Of a stretch of DNA of 64,000 bases, positions 1 through 9,202 are shown in pieces. The notes under the pieces were generated by a model. The model ran no database searches. It was not told the DNA's origin and saw only the letters and a program-made list of their open reading frames with translations. Source of the stretch: Sphingobacterium sp. HMA12 (GTDB taxonomy: Bacteria; Bacteroidota; Bacteroidia; Sphingobacteriales; Sphingobacteriaceae); the NCBI RefSeq assembly GCF_002933815.1, contig NZ_BEYR01000003.1:434001-498000 (forward strand). Reading direction: 5' to 3'. Both the position numbers and the translations under genes were made by a program. How positions within the stretch are numbered: the stretch's first letter is position 1; every line of letters starts with the position of its first letter.

Positions 1-1
1 C

Positions 2-523
2 GAATACCAGGGAGCAAGTGCCAATGCATCACCCACAGGGTATTATGTCAAGAAATATTATGATCAGACAGCGACCGTAAAATATGATGCCGGGCTCAAT
101 ATCATTATGTTCAGATATGCTGATATCTTACTGATGTATGCCGAAGCGAAAGAAGCGCTTGGACAGCTCGATGCTGCAATATGGGATATGACGATCAAAC
201 CTATCCGCAAACGGGCCGGCTTCGAAGCAGCGAAAGCATTGGATTTTCCGACATCCGGTGACCTGAAAACAATTGTCCGAAATGAACGGCGTAGCGAGCT
301 TGCGCTTGAAGGTTTACGTTACTATGATATCCTGCGTTGGAAAGCTGGTAAAACCTATCTGGATGGTCAGGTATTGGGCGCTAAATATGGCGGCAACAAT
401 AGCTATATCAAATTGGATATTCGACGCTTTGATGAGAGCCGGGATTATTTATGGTCAGTGCCAAGGACACAGATTGATCTGAATAAAAATCTATTGCCCA
501 ATAATCAAGGTTATTCAAACTAA
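2..523 (+). CDS. SusD/RagB-family lipoprotein, C-terminal part (5' end outside window)
   Basis: The frame is open from base 2 and codes for about 173 residues before the stop. It carries the typical SusD C-terminus: a segment reading FRYADILLMYAEAKEALGQ, then an NERRSELALEGLRYYDILRW block, then an ending with a DYLWSVP motif and an NN-Q-GY-N tail. SusD proteins are surface glycan-binding lipoproteins that cap a SusC transporter. Its SusC partner would lie upstream, outside the window. The SusE-like and GH76 genes follow in the same direction, so it belongs to a mannan-type PUL. Only the truncated portion can be judged. Confidence 0.93.
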   Translation, partial: EYQGASANASPTGYYVKKYYDQTATVKYDAGLNIIMFRYADILLMYAEAKEALGQLDAAIWDMTIKPIRKRAGFEAAKALDFPTSGDLKTIVRNERRSELALEGLRYYDILRWKAGKTYLDGQVLGAKYGGNNSYIKLDIRRFDESRDYLWSVPRTQIDLNKNLLPNNQGYSN

Positions 524-603
524 AATTTAATTGAAACAAACCGTCACAGACGATACAGAAAGAAAAAATGTACGTTTTGAACGATAAAATTAAAGAAAAA
601 GAC

Positions 604-1743
604 ATGAAATGGTATTTTAAAGTTATAGCAATGATCGTATTGGCTGCGGGCATCGTTTCCTGCAAAAAAGATGATATGAAATATTCGGATGCGGATGTAT
701 CCGCTGTGGAGAATTTATATGCGCCTGCGGACGGGAAATCAGTCAAATTGTTGAGTTCCAGTTCTGCTGCCTTATATTTTGAATGGGAGTCCGCATTGGT
801 AGCCGATGGGGGAGCGGCCCAATATGAAGTCGTTTTTGATAAAGTGGATGGCGATTTCAGCAAACCCTTATATACGGTTACCTCGGACAATAACGGGAAC
901 TCAAACGGAGCAAACATCAGTCATAAAATATTGAATCAGGTTGCTGCCAAAGCGGGAATCGAGCCGGGCACGAGTGGCGATGTCAGCTGGTCCGTCTATT
1001 CAATCCGAGGGATGAAACGGGTGCTGGGTAAAGTGAAAAAAGTATTGAACATAAAAAGCCTGGAAGGATTTGCAGATATTCCGGATGAACTGTTTATTAC
1101 CGGAGAGGGAACAGAGGGTGGGGAAGCAATTACACAGGCATTACCTTTTAAACTCGTCGGCAACGGTGAGTATGAGATCTTTACCAAATTGGAAGCAGGT
1201 AAGAAGTATACGTTTACGGATCGAAAATCAGCAGATGGCCGGATCTTCTATTCCGAAGATCAAACAAAATTAAAGGAAAGCGACGCAGGGAGCAATACTG
1301 TGACCAAAACAGCCGTATACCGCATTCGAATTGATTTTAATGTTGCGACAATTACCTATGCGGAAATCAAAAGCATGGGGGTTTATTTCTCACCTTCAGG
1401 GGCAGTTGTACTCGACCTGCCCTATCAGGGTAAGGGGATCTGGTCAGCGACTGGCATCATCAATTTTAAGCAGGAAAGTTGGGGACGCGACCAGCGCTAT
1501 AAATTTCAGATGGAAACCGTCAGGGCGGGGAAAGCAGAAACCGTTCAACTTGGGACCCAAAAAGGTACCGATGTGCCACCTAACGGTGCTGATCCGACAT
1601 ATTTCTTCGTCCGTATCCTGCCCAATCTTTCACAATGGGATGACAAGTGGAAATTTGTGGATGCAGTCGATGGACATCCGACAAAAATCTCGATGATCCT
1701 ACAGGGGGACAAAGATTATACACATGCGGTGGTTCCAAATTAA
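604..1743 (+). CDS. SusE-domain outer-membrane lipoprotein
   Basis: The protein has about 379 residues from the ATG at 604, which begins a good lipoprotein signal peptide ending in AAGIVSC. An in-frame ATG at 568 would add 12 charged residues before the signal and is less likely. Residues ~35-150 look like the SusE N-terminal domain: an APADGKSV start, an ADGG-x-x-YEVVFDK motif, a SDNNG turn and a SWSVYSIRG strand. The rest resembles the carbohydrate-binding modules of SusE/SusF proteins. It is expected on the cell surface, binding glycan. It lies 80 bp after SusD and 8 bp before the GH76 gene, consistent with an operon. Confidence 0.85.
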   Translation: MKWYFKVIAMIVLAAGIVSCKKDDMKYSDADVSAVENLYAPADGKSVKLLSSSSAALYFEWESALVADGGAAQYEVVFDKVDGDFSKPLYTVTSDNNGNSNGANISHKILNQVAAKAGIEPGTSGDVSWSVYSIRGMKRVLGKVKKVLNIKSLEGFADIPDELFITGEGTEGGEAITQALPFKLVGNGEYEIFTKLEAGKKYTFTDRKSADGRIFYSEDQTKLKESDAGSNTVTKTAVYRIRIDFNVATITYAEIKSMGVYFSPSGAVVLDLPYQGKGIWSATGIINFKQESWGRDQRYKFQMETVRAGKAETVQLGTQKGTDVPPNGADPTYFFVRILPNLSQWDDKWKFVDAVDGHPTKISMILQGDKDYTHAVVPN

Positions 1744-1751
1744 GGAGGGGA

Positions 1752-2879
1752 ATGATGAAAAAAATAGTAATGTTGTCATCCATGCTGCTGTTGCTGTTTG
1801 GATGTACAAAAGTCGAGGATACATACTCATACGACGATACGATTCAGGAATCTTGGACAGCAATTGCGGCGCAGGTATCCGATAAAATGATCACGGGGTT
1901 TTGGAATGAAGCGGGGTATTTTAACAACGCCATCAATCAATCCGATCTCGGATTTCAATACTGGCCCAATGCCCACGCCATGGACGTCGTTATCGATGCC
2001 TATTTACGAACCAAGGACGCGAAGTATAGTGCCTATTTTAGCAAGTGGTTTGAGGGTGTTAAAGTCAAAAACGGTAATAACTATTACAATGTATTCTACG
2101 ATGATATGGAATGGAATGCCTTGACCATGTTGCGGTTATATGAAGTTACCAAAGAACAGAAATATCGGGATGCCGTACTGCTTCTATGGGCAGATATCAT
2201 CAAGGGCTGGAATGAACAATTTGCCGGTGGAGGACTAGCATGGCGGAAAGACATGTTATATAGCAAAAATGCCTGTTCTAACGGACCGGCTAGTATTCTT
2301 GCCGCTAGACTTTACAATCTAACAAAAGATGAAAGTTATCTGACATGGGCCAAAAAGATCTATGAATGGCAGAAGGCAACACTTTACAATCCATCTTCAG
2401 GGGCTGTATATGATAATATCAATGGTGAGACCGATGCTGTCGATCAGACAACACTGACTTATAATCAAGGAACTTTTCTGGGGACCGCCGTTGAACTTTT
2501 TAAGATTACCAAAGATCAGATATACTTAGTCGATGCACAAAAAATTAGTTATTATACCATTACCCGCTGTACCGATATCGGAAATAATATTCTACGTGAT
2601 GAAGGCAGTGGTGATGGCGCATTGTTTAAGGGGATTTTTATCCGGTATTTTGTCGATTATTTGAATCTTGAGGGGATCAACGCAGACTACCGTGCTAAAT
2701 TTGAAAAGTTTTTGCTCAACAATGGAAAAATAGCCTGGACTAAGGGAACCAGCCTGCCAACTTTATTTTTTGGTTCTTCCTGGTCTCAGCCGCCAGTTGG
2801 AAACAGTGAAATTACAGCCTATGCAAGTGCTGCAATGCTGTTTGAAGGCCTAGCACGCTATCAGACAAAACTAAAATAA
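1752..2879 (+). CDS. GH76 family lipoprotein (endo-alpha-1,6-mannanase type)
   Basis: The start is placed at 1752 (or 1755) just after a strong AGGAGG, because the longer open frame upstream reads through the preceding gene. The N-terminus is a lipoprotein signal with lipobox LLLFGC. The paired acidic residues in YDDMEW (~residues 117-118) match the GH76 catalytic Asp-Asp dyad. The GGLAWRKD, KNACSNGPASILAARLY and TYNQGTFLG blocks are typical of the (alpha/alpha)6 barrel of this family. GH76 enzymes cut alpha-1,6-mannan backbones, for example of fungal cell walls. A second GH76 gene follows directly, which suggests surface and periplasmic versions of one activity. Substrate is inferred from the family. 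Confidence 0.88.
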   Translation: MMKKIVMLSSMLLLLFGCTKVEDTYSYDDTIQESWTAIAAQVSDKMITGFWNEAGYFNNAINQSDLGFQYWPNAHAMDVVIDAYLRTKDAKYSAYFSKWFEGVKVKNGNNYYNVFYDDMEWNALTMLRLYEVTKEQKYRDAVLLLWADIIKGWNEQFAGGGLAWRKDMLYSKNACSNGPASILAARLYNLTKDESYLTWAKKIYEWQKATLYNPSSGAVYDNINGETDAVDQTTLTYNQGTFLGTAVELFKITKDQIYLVDAQKISYYTITRCTDIGNNILRDEGSGDGALFKGIFIRYFVDYLNLEGINADYRAKFEKFLLNNGKIAWTKGTSLPTLFFGSSWSQPPVGNSEITAYASAAMLFEGLARYQTKLK

Positions 2880-2892
2880 TAGATTATATACA

Positions 2893-2929
2893 ATAGCCAT
2901 TAGGTTGCCCGTCAGCTCCTGATGGCTAT
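2893..2929 (+). terminator. Stem-loop between the two GH76 genes
   Basis: A 12-bp stem (ATAGCCATTAGG pairing with CCTGATGGCTAT, one G-T pair) closes a 13-base loop, 13 bp after the first GH76 stop. The run downstream is AT-rich but not a clear T tract, so it may be a weak terminator, an attenuator or a 3'-end stabiliser that sets the ratio of the two enzymes. Confidence 0.5.
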
Positions 2930-2942
2930 CTTAAAATAATAA

Positions 2943-4133
2943 ATGCTGATGAAACAAATAAACCGGATAACGACGACAGTACTATTGACAGGCTTGTGCT
3001 ATATGATGGGACAGGCGCAGGTGAAAAATGGCCAATTTTCTGATCACGCCCAGAAGACCCTAGATGTGATCTATGATAAATATGGGAATACACAAAATAA
3101 ATTATTGACTGAAAAGTACCCCTTTGACGAGAATTTTAAAGCAGACTACCTAAATAATAACACGCAGGCAGAACAGCAAAAGAAATATGCCTATCTCTGG
3201 CCTTTCTCGGGTAGTTTTTCGGCGGTCAATGCGCTGATGGAACAGTCAAAAGATAAAGCAGCCTACCAGAAAATATTGGACCAGAAGGTACTCGTAGGGC
3301 TCCATGAATATCGGGACGAAAAGCGTAAACCAGTAGGGTATGCCTCCTATATCAATTCAGCTCCTGCATCGGATCGTTTTTACGATGATAACATCTGGTT
3401 GGGCATTGATTTTACAGATAGCTACATACAGACCAAAAAGACAGATTATCTTAAACATGCAAAGGAGATCTGGACCTTTGTAAAAAGTGGTGAAGATGAT
3501 AAACTAGGCGGTGGTATTTATTGGTGTGAGCAAAAAAAGGAATCCAAAAATAGCTGTTCGAATGCCCCTGCAGCAGTGTTTGCCCTAAAGCTTTTTGAGG
3601 CGACCAAACAGAAAGATTATCTTCTTGAAGGCCGACGTTTGTATGAATGGACAAAAGCAGGTTTGCAGGACCCTGATGATAAGCTGTACTGGGACAATAT
3701 ACATCTTGATGGTAAAGTTGAAAAGGCCAAGTATTCTTATAATTCAGGTCAGATGCTGCAGGCTGCAGCATTGCTCTATCGGTTGACCAAAGAAAAGAAA
3801 TACCTGGATGATGCGCAGCAGCTCGCTGAAGCTTGCCTGGGCTATTTTTTTGAGACAAGATCGGGAAAAGATTTTCCGGTTTTAAAAAATAGTAATTTAT
3901 GGTTCCATGCTGTGATGATGCGGGGCTATATCAGCCTGTTCGAGCAAGACGGAAATCGAAAATATGTAGACATTTTTGCGAAGAATCTTGATCTGGCATG
4001 GCATCAGATGCGGGATCAGGATGGACTTTTTGATAGCGACTGGACCCTGGAGAATCCTAAAAAATCCAAATGGCTGTTGGATCAATGTGCTTTCGTGGAG
4101 ATGTACGGGCGTTTGGCAAAATTCGGGTATTGA
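2943..4133 (+). CDS. GH76 family protein, second copy (periplasmic type)
   Basis: The protein has 396 residues from ATG 2943 (an in-frame ATG at 2949 is also possible). It has a cleavable signal peptide ending in GQAQ rather than a lipobox. The GH76 dyad is in RFYDDNIW (~residues 147-148), followed by GGGIYWCEQKK, KNSCSNAPAAVFALKLFEA and YSYNSGQMLQAAALLY, all parallel to the preceding gene. It probably hydrolyses alpha-1,6-mannan fragments in the periplasm after import. It is the last gene of this PUL in the window and converges with an AraC gene on the other strand. No catalytic residue appears to be lost. Confidence 0.87.
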   Translation: MLMKQINRITTTVLLTGLCYMMGQAQVKNGQFSDHAQKTLDVIYDKYGNTQNKLLTEKYPFDENFKADYLNNNTQAEQQKKYAYLWPFSGSFSAVNALMEQSKDKAAYQKILDQKVLVGLHEYRDEKRKPVGYASYINSAPASDRFYDDNIWLGIDFTDSYIQTKKTDYLKHAKEIWTFVKSGEDDKLGGGIYWCEQKKESKNSCSNAPAAVFALKLFEATKQKDYLLEGRRLYEWTKAGLQDPDDKLYWDNIHLDGKVEKAKYSYNSGQMLQAAALLYRLTKEKKYLDDAQQLAEACLGYFFETRSGKDFPVLKNSNLWFHAVMMRGYISLFEQDGNRKYVDIFAKNLDLAWHQMRDQDGLFDSDWTLENPKKSKWLLDQCAFVEMYGRLAKFGY

Positions 4134-4260
4134 CACTTGCCATCAAGAATGACCCGCTTTGCTTTGCCATACATGAGACCTTTGGTCTATCTGTCAAAAT
4201 CCGTATGCCAGGGAATCATCAATCAAGATTTGTTTAGGGAATGACATGTTCGGACATAAA

Positions 4261-5067
4261 TTACCGGACCTCGGAAGTGGTCAATCCATATTTTTCTTTG
4301 AACGACGCGTAAAAATGGCTAAGATTCTCAAAACCTAGATTCAGATAGAAGCTTGATGGCTTTTGATGTTTATACTTGATCAGGTAATAAGCTTCTTCCA
4401 GCCGTTTGTTTTTTAGCCATAGTTTAGGGCTGCAGCGAAAAGTTTGGACAAAATCCCGTTTGAAAGCAGATATACTACGTCCTGTTAGCCTGGCGAATGA
4501 CGCAACGGAAACATTAAACATATAATTTTTGTTCATAAATTCTTCGAGGTCAATTTTATATGTTTTAACGAAATCAAATAGTACATATTTTAGGTCCGGG
4601 TTGCTATCGAGCAAGAGCTCGATGGCTTCCCGGACTTTGATATCTGCGAGCTTTGGTGTCGCCTGTTTGGTCTTATTTATGTATGGAGCGAGCGAAATGA
4701 AATAACTGCTGAGGAACTCATTGGGTTCAAAAAATAACTTCTGCATTCCTTGGTAATGGCTGTCGACAGCAATTTTATTTTCAGTTGCGTAGTTCTGCAA
4801 TGTTTCGTTGTCCAGTGTTATTGCAATAAAACTATATTTCCCCGATTTTGAAGGATATTTTATGGTGCGGATAAGCTGATTTTTTTTGACAAGCACAACG
4901 GTATTTTCCCGGATTACCGTCGCGTCCTGATCGTGGAAAACATGAGTTTCACCAGAGAGCTGAAATCCCAAAAAATGATCTGGATAAAATTCTTCGGATC
5001 CACGATGCTTTTCAAAAGCACAGGAATAGACCAGTCTGTCAAATATTATTTCACGCGTTGCTGCCAT
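4261..5067 (-). CDS. AraC-family transcriptional regulator
   Basis: The 268-residue protein has an N-terminal sensing region like the ExsA/AraC_N group (GFQLSGETHVFHDQDATV, residues ~30-60). Its C-terminal double helix-turn-helix spans ~175-268 and includes SVASFARLTGRSISAFKRDF and an LGFENLSHFYASFKEKYG recognition block. It is the last gene of a minus-strand operon after an SDR oxidoreductase and an HbpS-like protein, 10 bp from the latter, so it probably regulates that operon or is co-expressed with it. The effector is unknown. Confidence 0.9.
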   Translation of the reverse strand: MAATREIIFDRLVYSCAFEKHRGSEEFYPDHFLGFQLSGETHVFHDQDATVIRENTVVLVKKNQLIRTIKYPSKSGKYSFIAITLDNETLQNYATENKIAVDSHYQGMQKLFFEPNEFLSSYFISLAPYINKTKQATPKLADIKVREAIELLLDSNPDLKYVLFDFVKTYKIDLEEFMNKNYMFNVSVASFARLTGRSISAFKRDFVQTFRCSPKLWLKNKRLEEAYYLIKYKHQKPSSFYLNLGFENLSHFYASFKEKYGLTTSEVR

Positions 5068-5077
5068 CGTACAAAGA

Positions 5078-5500
5078 TTATAAAATTATCTGATTACCAG
5101 CACTTGCAATTTCTTTATCCTGTTCGGGAGTTCCGCCCGAGCAGCCTATAGCCCCAATATTTTCTCCGTTGGCATCTTTAATAATTACCCCACCAGGTAT
5201 TGTCATTAAGCCATCGTTGGTATTGATCATGCCATATGAATGTATTCCGGCGCCCGCGATAATATCTCCCATGACGTCGCTGTCCACACCAAACATAATG
5301 GCTGTTTTTGCCTTTTTTATTGCAAAGTCTATGATACCAAAGGCGGCGTCAAGTCTGGCCATTGCCATTAGGTGCCCGCCATGATCCACGATCGCAATGC
5401 AAACGGGGATGCCTATTTCATTGGCTTTCTTGACCGAAGCGGCCAATAGTTGTGCAGCCTGATGATATGTCATATTGTTCATCTGTAGTTTATTTTTCAA
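5078..5500 (-). CDS. HbpS/GlcG-family (DUF336) protein
   Basis: The 140-residue protein covers one whole HbpS/GlcG domain: AIVDHGGHLMAMARLDAA in the N-terminal half, IPGGVIIKDANGENIGAIGCSGGTPEQDKEIA near the end. Members bind heme or other small ligands; many are of unknown function and are found beside oxidoreductases. There is no signal peptide, so it is cytoplasmic. It sits between an SDR gene (47 bp upstream) and an AraC gene (10 bp downstream) on the same strand, an apparent three-gene operon. Confidence 0.87.
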   Translation of the reverse strand: MKNKLQMNNMTYHQAAQLLAASVKKANEIGIPVCIAIVDHGGHLMAMARLDAAFGIIDFAIKKAKTAIMFGVDSDVMGDIIAGAGIHSYGMINTNDGLMTIPGGVIIKDANGENIGAIGCSGGTPEQDKEIASAGNQIIL

Positions 5501-5547
5501 AAGAGCACGGCAGTTGGTCCGTGCTCAGGAAATGGTGTTTATTTAAA

Positions 5548-6339
5548 TTAGCTTTTTGCTGTCCATGCTCTTAACTGAAGCTGTTTTACAAATTCTTCGG
5601 TTTCCTTAGGATATACATTCCTAAAATTAGAATTTTCATCCAGAGCTACGTCCACGATACACTCGGCCATGCCCTGTGGATCCAATTGATCGTTCAATGA
5701 TTCCACGATACCGTCAAATACAGCAGATGGTGTGAAATTGACTTCAGGATCGTACCAGCGGAATATGCTGTCTGCACCGCGGTCATTGAAGCCCGTGTCG
5801 AATATGCCCGGGTTGCAGGTTGCAATCTTGATGTTAAAATTTGCCAATTCGGTTTTAAGTCCTTCCGCAATGGCTTCCATGGCATGTTTTGAAGCACAGT
5901 AAGCTGCCACATACGGCACAGTCCATAGCCCACCCATGGAGGTTGTGAAAACGATCTTTCCAGGTTTTTTCTGTTCAATAAATTTTTTGATAAACCCCTG
6001 GGCGAGTTCAAGCCCACCAAAAACATTCACATCAAACATGGAACGGATAAGGTCCAATGGCTGTTCAGCAATTGGTCCGCCTTCCATAATACCAGCATTG
6101 CTGATCAAAATATCTATGTCATATTTTTTGTGAATATAGGCGAGATCACGTGAGTCAGTTACATCAAGCTTGTCGACAATAAGATCAATCCCCTTTTCTG
6201 AGGCATCACGAATGAGGTCACTCACCTGTGGGTACACCTGCGCAGTCGCGATTACTTTGTGGCCCCTGTTTGCCAGATCAAATGCAGCGATTTTTCCAAA
6301 ACCGCTTGCGGCTCCTGTAATTAAAATTGTTTTACTCAT
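5548..6339 (-). CDS. SDR-family NAD(P)-dependent oxidoreductase
   Basis: The 263-residue protein is a classical short-chain dehydrogenase. It shows the TGAASGFGK cofactor loop (residues ~8-16), the NAG motif in ISNAGIMEGG, the catalytic Ser in FTTSMGG, and the catalytic Tyr and Lys in YCASKHAME. It is expected to be a cytosolic NAD(P)-linked carbonyl/alcohol oxidoreductase; the substrate cannot be read from the sequence. It is the first gene of an operon with the HbpS-like and AraC genes, divergent from the thioredoxin-like gene at 6572. Confidence 0.93.
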   Translation of the reverse strand: MSKTILITGAASGFGKIAAFDLANRGHKVIATAQVYPQVSDLIRDASEKGIDLIVDKLDVTDSRDLAYIHKKYDIDILISNAGIMEGGPIAEQPLDLIRSMFDVNVFGGLELAQGFIKKFIEQKKPGKIVFTTSMGGLWTVPYVAAYCASKHAMEAIAEGLKTELANFNIKIATCNPGIFDTGFNDRGADSIFRWYDPEVNFTPSAVFDGIVESLNDQLDPQGMAECIVDVALDENSNFRNVYPKETEEFVKQLQLRAWTAKS

Positions 6340-6571
6340 TTTTTCTATCTAAATGGTTTCGTCTAAATTACATGAGTTTGGAAGGAGTAGGTATTTCTGT
6401 ATGGTTCAATTTTATATTTCCCTGCGGTCCATTTGAAGAATTAACTTTTTTTCCTAACTTATCTTCGAATAAGAAAGTCATAGACCAAGAAGAAAATTCT
6501 TTACGGGAGTACATTTTTATTCTATTTGGTAAATTATAATATAACTTATTGATAGTCAATTTATCTGAACG

Positions 6572-7936
6572 ATGGGGCATTTCTATTTAAAATCTGCTGT
6601 ATTAGCCATTTTATGTTATTTTTTTATTTGTACGGTTGTGGCCCAGCAAACCACATTTCCACAAAAAAATGATTATACCCATTTGCTGGAACGTGCAGGG
6701 CGGGAAAACAAACCGATGTTTCTGGTCATCCATCAGCGGCACGAACAGTTTATACCCTTTAAAGGAGATGTTTCCAAAAAGGCAAAGGAGATTCTGAGTA
6801 CCCAATTTGTTTCGGGAGTCTTAGAGCTTGATCGTGAAGACTTTAATCATCCATTGCATCGGGCATTTCATCTGAACAGTCCGTTTTATCTTTTTACCGA
6901 TAAAGATGGAGTACCTTTATTGCGTCATGATAATTCAGTTGATGGCGGAAAGGAATTGGAAAGTCTCATTGATTCGGTAACTACCCTAGCAAAAGGTGAA
7001 ACACTTGGGGCACTCACGGCACAATATCGCAAAGGGATGCGCCAACAGTCCATATTGACCAAGATGCTCCGTTACTATCAGACATTCGATCAATACACAG
7101 ACCAACAGGTTCTGAACGATTATCTATCTCAGCTGTCTATAGAGCAATTGAATAATTTTGAGACGGTCGTATTTCTGCTAAGCTGTGGGCCGGTATATAA
7201 TAGTAAAATTTATCTCCTGGCACGTACCAATGGAAAAATGGTCGATAGCCTGTATTCCACGTTGCCATTGCCCGTGCGCAAAAAAATAAACAACAGAATT
7301 ATACAACGGACATTCCGGGAAGCACTCAATAAAAAGGATTTTTCCTTAGCCCAGAATACAGGTTATTTTGCGTATCAGACCTGGACACCGAACCACTTGC
7401 GCGCCTCTATTTCGCAAGCTTTTTATCCCATGGAGTACCAGCGGCTCATGAACGATACGCTGTCGTATATTCAGTTGGCGCGGCAATATTATAATGATCG
7501 TTTCTATCGTATTGATCCCGATTCGATGGCACGAATGGATTTTATGCAAGACCGCAAGATCAATCTTTTGCGAAATCGTCCGGTGCTGGATAGTGCCCAA
7601 ACCGCAGACTTTAAAGAGTGGGCTAATAGAGGACGTCAGTATTATCAGGATGACCAGGCTCGCAACCTAAATTACGGTGCGCAACAGATTTTAGCCTTTG
7701 CAAAGAATAACTCCGAGGTTTTGTTTGATGCGATCCGTTGGCAAACGAAAGCAATTGATCTTAACCCCGACATTGCTACATACCATCACACATTGGCTTT
7801 ACTGCTGTATCAGGTAGGTTTCTACGTCGAGGCGGAGGCAGAGCAGCAAAAGGCCCTGGCATTAGCTAGGTCAAACAGGTTGTATCACAAAGAAATGCAG
7901 TCCGTATTGAAACAGATCCAGTCCCGACTATTGTAA
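6572..7936 (+). CDS. Exported thioredoxin-like protein without the CXXC motif, with TPR-like C-terminus
   Basis: The 454-residue protein has a signal peptide ending near VVAQQ. Residues ~35-150 resemble a thioredoxin-like fold (ERAGRENKPMFLVIHQ, then a cis-Pro-like segment NSPFYLFTDKDGVPL). At the place where redox-active relatives have WCxxC it has HQRHEQF, so a redox role is unlikely. The C-terminal ~90 residues resemble a TPR pair (IDLNPDIATYHHTLALLLYQ). It overlaps the 3' end of the convergent TonB-like gene by 9 bp. Function unknown; a periplasmic scaffold or chaperone is possible. Confidence 0.65.
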   Translation: MGHFYLKSAVLAILCYFFICTVVAQQTTFPQKNDYTHLLERAGRENKPMFLVIHQRHEQFIPFKGDVSKKAKEILSTQFVSGVLELDREDFNHPLHRAFHLNSPFYLFTDKDGVPLLRHDNSVDGGKELESLIDSVTTLAKGETLGALTAQYRKGMRQQSILTKMLRYYQTFDQYTDQQVLNDYLSQLSIEQLNNFETVVFLLSCGPVYNSKIYLLARTNGKMVDSLYSTLPLPVRKKINNRIIQRTFREALNKKDFSLAQNTGYFAYQTWTPNHLRASISQAFYPMEYQRLMNDTLSYIQLARQYYNDRFYRIDPDSMARMDFMQDRKINLLRNRPVLDSAQTADFKEWANRGRQYYQDDQARNLNYGAQQILAFAKNNSEVLFDAIRWQTKAIDLNPDIATYHHTLALLLYQVGFYVEAEAEQQKALALARSNRLYHKEMQSVLKQIQSRLL

Positions 7937-8938
7937 TCTACTGTCTTTAGGCAACGTATTTAATCGGATCGGAAGAGAATATTGTACACGTACAGGAAGG
8001 CCAAACTGATAACCCGGTGTCCATTTTTTTGCTTTTTGGATCACTTCGATACCGCTGGCTGCAGTACCATAGCCAAGATCATTGATCACTTTAAATTCAC
8101 TTGGTATGCCAGTTGTTTCAATGACGAAGCTGATCAGAAGCTGTCCGGATACTCTGGCATTTAAAGCCTCCTTGGGGTAATTATAATTCTGGGCAATAAA
8201 GGTCATCAGTTTTTTTATGCCGCCCGGATATTCCGGCTGAACCTCTCGCTGTGTATAAGGGTGTTTATTTCCGGTGCTATCGGTTGTAAACGCTTTAGTT
8301 AATGTCCCATTTTCATACCATTCCTCAAACCTGTTCTTCCCCTTATGAAAGGTACCTTCCCAAAGGCCTTCCCGGACACCGTTCGCATACTGGCCTCTTT
8401 CAGTATCCTTTTTGTTTTTGAACTCAAAGGTGCCATTTCCGCCACTGATCTGTACATGTCCTGTGGAGTCCGCATAATAGATTAGGCGGCTATTTTTGTC
8501 TGGAAAAAGAAATTCGTTAGGGTGGTTCTCTGATCTGAAGAAAAATCGGGTTTCACGCAAAAGACCATTTTTATGATATCTTTTTAGGGTATCACTTAAC
8601 CTATTATCCTTATATTCGGCTGAAGTTGCCAAATTTCCATTTTCATAGTAAGTCTCTATAAGGCCCTCCAGATGTAATTTTCGTGGATCAGCTATTTTTG
8701 TCCATCCATGGCGTTTTAAATTGCCATTGGCATAATAATCGTTTAATTCGTAAAGCCCCATTTCATTGGGTGCCAACCGGATGATATTGGTGTAAAGGGC
8801 CGAATCTTTGAGCGCTGTATGCCCTCCGTTTTTCTTTATATAGGTAACGATGGTCTCCTGTGCTTTTGATGGCATCACAAAACATAGAAAGATGATGTAA
8901 AGAAAGTATCTATATAGATTAAATGAATTAATTTTCAT
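7928..8938 (-). CDS. MORN-repeat protein with C-terminal TonB domain
   Basis: The 336-residue protein has a signal peptide or N-terminal anchor (MKINSFNLYRYFLYIIFLCFVMPSKAQ). Residues ~65-215 carry MORN/YwqK-type repeats (ETYYENGNLATSAEYKDNR, KRYHKNGLLRETRF, EEWYENGTLTKAF). Residues ~235-330 form a TonB C-terminal domain (PEYPGGIKKLMTFIAQNYNYP, later SGQLLISFVIETTG). Such proteins are common in Bacteroidota as extra TonB-like energy couplers, but no Pro-rich spanning region is evident. The role and the receptor served are unknown. Confidence 0.82.
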   Translation of the reverse strand: MKINSFNLYRYFLYIIFLCFVMPSKAQETIVTYIKKNGGHTALKDSALYTNIIRLAPNEMGLYELNDYYANGNLKRHGWTKIADPRKLHLEGLIETYYENGNLATSAEYKDNRLSDTLKRYHKNGLLRETRFFFRSENHPNEFLFPDKNSRLIYYADSTGHVQISGGNGTFEFKNKKDTERGQYANGVREGLWEGTFHKGKNRFEEWYENGTLTKAFTTDSTGNKHPYTQREVQPEYPGGIKKLMTFIAQNYNYPKEALNARVSGQLLISFVIETTGIPSEFKVINDLGYGTAASGIEVIQKAKKWTPGYQFGLPVRVQYSLPIRLNTLPKDSRLQ

Positions 8939-9202
8939 ACGGACAATTTAAGTATTGCATCTCTCAAATATACATAAGTTTTTATTAAACTTAATATTAT
9001 TTCACCAGTTGGTTTACTGTTTTTTCTCAATTTAAATAGCTGCAAACGTATATTCATACGGTCATTTTACCATTGACCGGGTTTACTTTTCCTCCTGATA
9101 TCAAGGCATTAAGAACGTAATTTTCCAGCACATAGGCCTATCCCGGAATCAGTTCATTGTTGTTTTTAAGATAAATGTTATTTTCGTATAAACGAAAGAA
9201 AC
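8939..9202. other. Divergent intergenic region with a palindrome before the dehydrogenase start
   Basis: AT-rich region between the TonB-like gene (minus) and the hydroxyacid dehydrogenase (plus). A perfect short palindrome, TTTCGT-ATAA-ACGAAA at 9182-9197, ends 5 bp before the ATG at 9203. It could be an operator or a hairpin that covers the ribosome-binding site. No clear TAnnTTTG box was assigned. Confidence 0.35.

Noticed and set aside
408..917. Long minus-strand open frame opposite SusD/SusE
   Set aside because: It lies antisense to two well-supported genes, has no recognisable domain and no sensible start context.
9182..9197. The palindrome before the dehydrogenase gene as a defined operator of a known regulator
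   Set aside because: The motif TTTCGT-ATAA-ACGAAA is clear, but it matches no binding site I can name and occurs once, so only the palindrome is reported.
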